Below are positions 6,312 to 9,755 of a stretch of 9,755 bases of DNA, in pieces. Position 1 is the first letter of the stretch, and the number at the start of each line of letters is the position of its first letter. Under the pieces are notes generated by a model. That model had not been told where the DNA came from and made no database searches. It saw only the letters and a program-made list of their open reading frames with translations. The DNA is from JAWXBG01 sp044375415 (lineage in GTDB: Bacteria > Bacteroidota > Bacteroidia > Flavobacteriales_D > Sanyastnellaceae). The stretch covers positions 1-9,755 of the forward strand of contig JBILMS010000092.1 in NCBI GenBank assembly GCA_044375415.1, in the 5' to 3' direction. The position numbers and the translations under genes were made by a program.

Positions 6312-7973
6312 ATGAAGCATTTTTACCTTTTAGCGGCTTTGCTGGTCGGCATTGCTTTACCTTGTTCTGCGCAAGAGAATAATTATCCTACTGGATTTGA
6401 TCTGGGAATTGATCATCAAAATTCACTTCCGATCGAAGAGCTCGCAACTCTTAATACGTCTACTATTCAACAAGAAGATGAAGCGGCTGAAAGAGAAACC
6501 GGACGGTATAACAATGGCAGGATCATTTTTTCGGAAATGAATTCTTCCACCAATGGAACTTGGACTAAACTTGAAGATGGGGCTCGTTTATGGCAATTTC
6601 GTTTTCGCACAAGTAATGCTGCGGCTGTAGCCGTGTATTTCAAAGATTTTTTCCTACCAATTGGCTCGACATTATATCTATACTCAGCTGATCAAAGTTT
6701 CTATCAAGGACCTTATGACCACCATGAAAATAGTGATCATGGAATTTTTGTAACAGGTGAAGTTTTTGGCGATGAAGCTGTGCTCGAATATTATGAGCCC
6801 GCCGGTGTAATCGAATCTCCAAGAATGGGTATTCGCGGAGTGGGTCATTTCTATAGAGGTATTTTCGATTACCGTGATTTACGAGGTGGATCGGATTTTT
6901 GCGAAGTAGATGTGAATTGTCCGGAGGGAGATGGCTGGGAAACTGAGAGAGATGCTGCCGTCAGATTGCAACTCAATGATAACGGAAGTCTTTTTCTCTG
7001 CAGCGGTTCTTTGGTGAACAATACAGCTATGGATTGTAAAAATTTAATTCTGTCTGCTATGCACTGCACTGTGGGAATTTCGGCTTCCGATTTATTAAGT
7101 TGCCAAGTGAAATTTAATTATGAAAGAACGGGCTGTGGAAGTGGAGCAGCTGTGAGTACACATAATAGAAGCGGTGTTGTTAAACGTGGCGATAGCGCTG
7201 ACAATGGAGGAGATAATGGTAGCGATTACGTTTTACTTGAGTTGGAAGATGACGTTCCGGACACATGGAATCCATTTTATGCCGGATGGGACGCAACGGG
7301 ATCAACTCCCAATGATGGAGTATCTATTCATCACCCCAATGGGGATGTGAAAAAGATTAGCACCAGCGACGATATCGTTTCAGGAACATGGCCGGGTGGT
7401 GCTACCGGGCATCATTGGAGAATTGAATGGGTTGAAACCGTAACTAATTGGGGTGTAACTGAAGGAGGAAGTAGTGGTAGTCCTTTTTACAATAATAATC
7501 ACCATATAGTTGGTACTCTTACCGGTGGCGGCTCTTTTTGCGATACTCCAACGGCAGATGATTACTACGGAAAGTTTGATAGACACTGGGATGGAAACCC
7601 GAACGCAACATCTGCGCACCTCGAAACATGGTTAAATCCTGAACCCATGCCGGAGCAACTAACTATGTTCGGTTCTTATCGAAACACAGATTTAGCGCAA
7701 CCATGTAGCGTCGGAATTGAAGAACAATTAATGTTCGATGAAGCGGATGTATATCCAAGTCCGGCAACAGATTTTATTACACTTGAATCAGCCAGGTATT
7801 CGGAAATAAAAGAAATCCGTATCTTCAATAACGAAGGGCAATTAGTGAATGTTTCGAAAATGAATAACATGGTTCAACGCATAGATGTAAAATCATATCC
7901 GTCAGGGGTCTATTACATCTCGTTTGTGTTGGAAAACGGAAACTACATGAGTAAAAAAATCACCAAGATTTAA
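6312..7973 (+). CDS. Secreted lysyl-endopeptidase-like trypsin-fold serine protease with T9SS sorting domain
   Basis: The 553-aa product starts with a signal peptide (residues 1-21, ending CSAQ). A propeptide-like beta domain covers about 22-190. The catalytic domain (about 192-443) resembles Achromobacter protease I, beginning with the same Cys spacing and motif (FCEVDVNCPEGDGW; C197, C203). The predicted triad is H251 (LSAMHC), D305 (GSDYVLLEL) and S388 (EGGSSGSP). D417 in DDYYGKF aligns by motif with the Lys-specificity Asp of that family, suggesting cleavage after Lys; C230/C252 and C410 fit its disulfides. Residues about 476-553 form a T9SS type A sorting domain (VYPSPATDFITLES; YPSGVYYISF; final KKITKI), so the protein should cross the outer membrane and be released or surface-anchored. 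It lies 75 bp after ccmF and ends before a strong terminator, so it is probably a separate unit. Specificity is inferred. Confidence 0.88.
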   Translation: MKHFYLLAALLVGIALPCSAQENNYPTGFDLGIDHQNSLPIEELATLNTSTIQQEDEAAERETGRYNNGRIIFSEMNSSTNGTWTKLEDGARLWQFRFRTSNAAAVAVYFKDFFLPIGSTLYLYSADQSFYQGPYDHHENSDHGIFVTGEVFGDEAVLEYYEPAGVIESPRMGIRGVGHFYRGIFDYRDLRGGSDFCEVDVNCPEGDGWETERDAAVRLQLNDNGSLFLCSGSLVNNTAMDCKNLILSAMHCTVGISASDLLSCQVKFNYERTGCGSGAAVSTHNRSGVVKRGDSADNGGDNGSDYVLLELEDDVPDTWNPFYAGWDATGSTPNDGVSIHHPNGDVKKISTSDDIVSGTWPGGATGHHWRIEWVETVTNWGVTEGGSSGSPFYNNNHHIVGTLTGGGSFCDTPTADDYYGKFDRHWDGNPNATSAHLETWLNPEPMPEQLTMFGSYRNTDLAQPCSVGIEEQLMFDEADVYPSPATDFITLESARYSEIKEIRIFNNEGQLVNVSKMNNMVQRIDVKSYPSGVYYISFVLENGNYMSKKITKI

Positions 7974-7999
7974 GCTCATCATTGACTAAATCAAAAAAA

Positions 8000-8033
8000 T
8001 AAAGGAGCCACTTCGAAAGGAGTGGCTTTTAAA
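8000..8033 (+). terminator. Rho-independent terminator after the protease gene
   Basis: A 9-bp stem (8006-8014 AGCCACTTC with 8019-8027 GGAGTGGCT, one T-G wobble) closed by a GAAA tetraloop (8015-8018) is followed by a T run (8027-8030). An A-rich stretch (7993-8003) precedes it. It lies 33 bp after the protease stop and 29 bp before the next start, so it should separate the two transcripts. Confidence 0.8.
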
Positions 8034-8056
8034 TTTACATCATTAAAAATACCTTC

Positions 8057-8443
8057 ATGGCTGCTACACAAGATCAAATCGCACAATTAATTCAATTAGC
8101 CAAAACAGACGGTCATTTGGACCACAAAGAAGTTTTATTGGTCTATGGAATTGCTCAGAAAAATGGAATCCAGAAATTTCAAATGGATGAAATTATCCGA
8201 AAGTCGGAAGGTCGCATCTATCCTCGCTCCGTAAGTCGTGACGAAAACATTCGGTTTTTCTACCAAGCTTTGATATTAACCACTGTAGATCATCATGTGT
8301 CTGAACAGGAAGTAGAACTTATGGAAAAGATAGGCCGTGAACTTTCGTTGGATCCCGTGCGTGTTAAGAAGGCCCTCGATTATGTAATCGAACACAAGGC
8401 CACAGATTTGGATGAAGAGGAAATTTGTGGATTGTTTAAATAA
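8057..8443 (+). CDS. TerB-like (tellurite-resistance TerB family) small cytoplasmic protein
   Basis: A soluble, mostly helical protein of 128 aa with no signal peptide or membrane segment. Two related halves can be seen. Residues 12-38 (LAKTDGHLDHKEVLLVYGIA, acidic positions D18, E25) and 72-98 (LTTVDHHVSEQEVELMEKIG, D78, E83) both show the hydrophobic-x-x-D-x-x-hydrophobic-x-x-x-E pattern of TerB-fold proteins, where paired acidic residues are thought to bind metal. The family is linked to tellurite and stress response systems, but stand-alone TerB-like proteins like this one have no settled role, and no other ter gene is nearby. It is flanked by terminators on both sides (8000-8033 and 8442-8473), so it is probably transcribed alone from a promoter I could not identify. 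The start ATG is at 8057 and no Shine-Dalgarno is seen. Confidence 0.72.
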   Translation: MAATQDQIAQLIQLAKTDGHLDHKEVLLVYGIAQKNGIQKFQMDEIIRKSEGRIYPRSVSRDENIRFFYQALILTTVDHHVSEQEVELMEKIGRELSLDPVRVKKALDYVIEHKATDLDEEEICGLFK

Positions 8444-8473
8444 AAAAGGCCTCCTCTTTGAGGAAGCCTTTTT
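8442..8473. terminator. Bidirectional terminator between convergent genes
   Basis: A hairpin of AGGCCTCCTC (8447-8456) with GAGGAAGCCT (8460-8469), one C-A mismatch and a TTT loop is flanked by A's on the left and T's on the right, which also pair. The symmetric A/T tracts allow termination on both strands: for the TerB-like gene, whose stop codon overlaps the left arm, and for the repeat-protein gene on the - strand, whose stop lies at 8491-8493. Confidence 0.8.
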
Positions 8474-8490
8474 CAATGAATGAAATATCG

Positions 8491-9755
8491 TTATGGACAA
8501 ACTGTTCCGTAATAACTGAGGAACATTAATAAATCTGCAGTTCCTACCAAATTATCTCCGGACATGTCGGGTTCTCCGCAGCTACTTGTGCAACCATATT
8601 CGGAGAGTAGAATAAGGAGATCGGTAACATTTATATATCCATCGTGATTAAAATCGCCGGGACAACCCAAACAAGTGTAATCGCAACTTCCATTGTCGCA
8701 ACCCGCAGATGCATCGTAATTGCATGCTCCCGGATCTGTGCATCCTGCAAAAGTGCATGTGCCATTATCACAACCGGCGGAAGGATTGTAGTTACAAGCA
8801 ATGGGGTTATTGCATCCGGGATAAGTACATGAGCCATTGTTGCATCCCGCTGTACTACTGTAGTTGCACGCTGAAGGATTGGTGCAACCGGGGAATGTAC
8901 ATGAACCATTATCGCAGCCGGCGAGTGCGTTGTAGTTGCACGCAGTCGGATCAGTACAACCTGAGAATGTGCATGTGCCATTATTACAACCGGCGGAAGG
9001 ACTGTAGTTACAAGCAATGGGGTTATTGCATCCGGGATAAGTGCATGAGCCATTGTTGCATCCCGCTGCACTACTGTAGTTGCACGCTGAAGGATCGGTG
9101 CAACCGGGGAATGTACATGAACCATTATCGCAGCTAGCGAGTGCGTTGTAGTTGCACGCAGTCGGATTAGTACAACCTGAAAATGTGCATGTGCCATCAT
9201 CACAACCGGCGGAAGGATTGTAGTTACAAGCAATGGGGTTATTGCATCCGGGATAAGTACATGAGCCATTGCTGCATCCCGCTGTAATACTGTAGTTGCA
9301 CGCTGAAGGATCGGTGCAACCGGGGAATGTACATGAACCATTATCGCAGCCGGCGAGTGCGTTGTAGTTGCACGCAGTCGGATCAGTACAACCTGAGAAT
9401 GTGCATGTGCCATTATTACAACCGGCGGAAGGACTGTAGTTACATGCAATGGGGTTATTGCATCCGGGATAAGTGCATGAGCCATTGCTGCATCCCGCTG
9501 CAATACTGTAGTTGCACGCTGAAGGATCGGTGCAACCGGGGAATGTACATGAACCATTATCGCAGCCGGCGAGTGCGTTGTAGTTGCACGCAGTCGGATT
9601 AGTACAACCTGAGAATGTGCATGTGCCATTATCACAACCGGCGGAAGGACTGTAGTTACAAGCAATGGGGTTATTGCATCCGGGATAAGTACATGAGCCA
9701 TTGCTGCATCCCGCTGTAATACTGTAGTTGCACGCTGAAGGATCGGTGCAACCGG
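8491..9755 (-). CDS. Secreted Cys-rich tandem-repeat protein with C-terminal EF-hand/dockerin-like pair; N-terminus beyond window
   Basis: The true frame is open from the right edge to a TAA at 8491-8493 and has no usable start inside the window; 420 residues are visible. Fifteen 24-residue units come first, each with four Cys at fixed places (consensus GCTDPxACNY, then AGCxNGSC, then TFP or TYP). A junction CLGC follows. The C-terminus has two EF-hand-type loops: DFNHDGYINVTD (8620-8655), a near-perfect Ca-binding loop, and DMSGDNLVGTAD (8533-8568), less canonical with N at the usual Gly; each is followed by a DLLIL- or DLLMF-type helix, as in dockerin repeats. The protein ends GTVCP. GCTDPxA-NY repeats are common in very large extracellular proteins of Flavobacteriales, but their role is not known to me. 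Many Cys imply an oxidised, extracellular location. No T9SS sorting domain is present at this C-terminus. Function unknown; surface, adhesive or structural roles are only guesses. Confidence 0.85.
   Translation of the reverse strand, partial: GCTDPSACNYSITAGCSNGSCTYPGCNNPIACNYSPSAGCDNGTCTFSGCTNPTACNYNALAGCDNGSCTFPGCTDPSACNYSIAAGCSNGSCTYPGCNNPIACNYSPSAGCNNGTCTFSGCTDPTACNYNALAGCDNGSCTFPGCTDPSACNYSITAGCSNGSCTYPGCNNPIACNYNPSAGCDDGTCTFSGCTNPTACNYNALASCDNGSCTFPGCTDPSACNYSSAAGCNNGSCTYPGCNNPIACNYSPSAGCNNGTCTFSGCTDPTACNYNALAGCDNGSCTFPGCTNPSACNYSSTAGCNNGSCTYPGCNNPIACNYNPSAGCDNGTCTFAGCTDPGACNYDASAGCDNGSCDYTCLGCPGDFNHDGYINVTDLLILLSEYGCTSSCGEPDMSGDNLVGTADLLMFLSYYGTVCP
8674..9753 (-). repeat. Tandem array of fifteen 72-bp coding repeats in 216-bp A-B-C trios
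   Basis: Read on the - strand from 9753 downward, the array is fifteen 72-bp units in the order A-B-C four times, then A-B-D. Type A begins GCTDPSACNYS, type B GCNNPIACNY, type C GCT(D/N)PTACNYNALA. The final unit D (8674-8745, GCTDPGACNYDASAG) is a diverged unit in the C position. Exact spacing: GAATGTAC on the + strand recurs at 8893, 9109, 9325 and 9541, each 216 bp apart. Hand comparison of trios gives 3-6 differences per 216 bp for the pairs counted (for example 5 between 9538-9753 and 9106-9321). The array reaches the window edge and very likely continues. Confidence 0.95.

Noticed and set aside
8644..9602. Three + strand ORFs (8644-8832, 8709-9137, 9327-9602) rich in Cys, His and Tyr
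   Set aside because: They are antisense shadows of the 72-bp repeats; the repeat length keeps frames open. No homology-like features or start context.
8631..9701. Long - strand ORF of 356 residues over the repeat array
   Set aside because: It is a shifted frame of the repeat gene. The other - strand frame gives a coherent Cys-rich repeat protein with a recognisable EF-hand tail and a stop right next to a terminator.
8674..9753. Possible CRISPR or satellite-type non-coding array
   Set aside because: There are no unique spacers between constant repeats. All variation is codon-compatible and the array is translated in one frame into a known type of protein repeat.

Overview
The window looks like a chromosomal segment of a marine-type Bacteroidota, most likely a Flavobacteriales relative. 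This rests on a secreted protease with a type IX secretion (T9SS) C-terminal sorting domain, the gene order ccmB-ccmC-ccmD-ccmE-ccmF in a form typical of this phylum, and a Cys-rich repeat protein built on the GCTDPxACNY motif common in Flavobacteriales. Family assignments come from reading motifs in the sequence; no database search was run.

Region 1 (3-6236, + strand) is one tightly packed cluster. It begins with the C-terminal part of an SF2 DEAD/DEAH helicase that is cut by the left edge. Five cytochrome c maturation (System I) genes follow, with gaps of 1-27 bp or short overlaps: ccmB (permease), ccmC (heme handling, with an unusual periplasmic insert of about 130 residues), a small ccmD-like gene, ccmE (heme chaperone carrying CxxxY rather than the textbook HxxxY heme-binding motif) and a very long ccmF (heme lyase, about 960 aa). 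The proposed flow is that CcmC with CcmD loads heme onto CcmE in the periplasm and CcmF transfers it from CcmE to apocytochrome c. CcmA, CcmG and CcmH are not in the window.

Region 2 (6312-8443, + strand) holds a secreted lysyl-endopeptidase-like serine protease with signal peptide, propeptide, catalytic domain and T9SS sorting domain. A strong GNRA-loop terminator follows it, and then a small TerB-like protein.

Region 3 (8491-9755, - strand) is the C-terminal part of a large secreted Cys-rich protein that runs off the right edge. Fifteen tandem 24-residue units with four Cys each are visible, arranged as A-B-C trios (216 bp), with evidence for a further 432-bp period. The protein ends in two EF-hand/dockerin-like calcium loops. 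The true frame has no start codon inside the window, so simple ORF calling reports phantom ORFs here on both strands. A terminator with A/T tracts on both sides lies between regions 2 and 3 and fits convergent transcription.

No stretch over 300 bp lacks a gene. The intergenic gaps are 6237-6311, 7974-8056 and 8444-8490. I saw no tRNA, rRNA, insertion sequence or CRISPR array. The parts most worth a second look are the repeat protein with its hierarchical repeat structure, the CcmC insertion, and the Cys-type CcmE.
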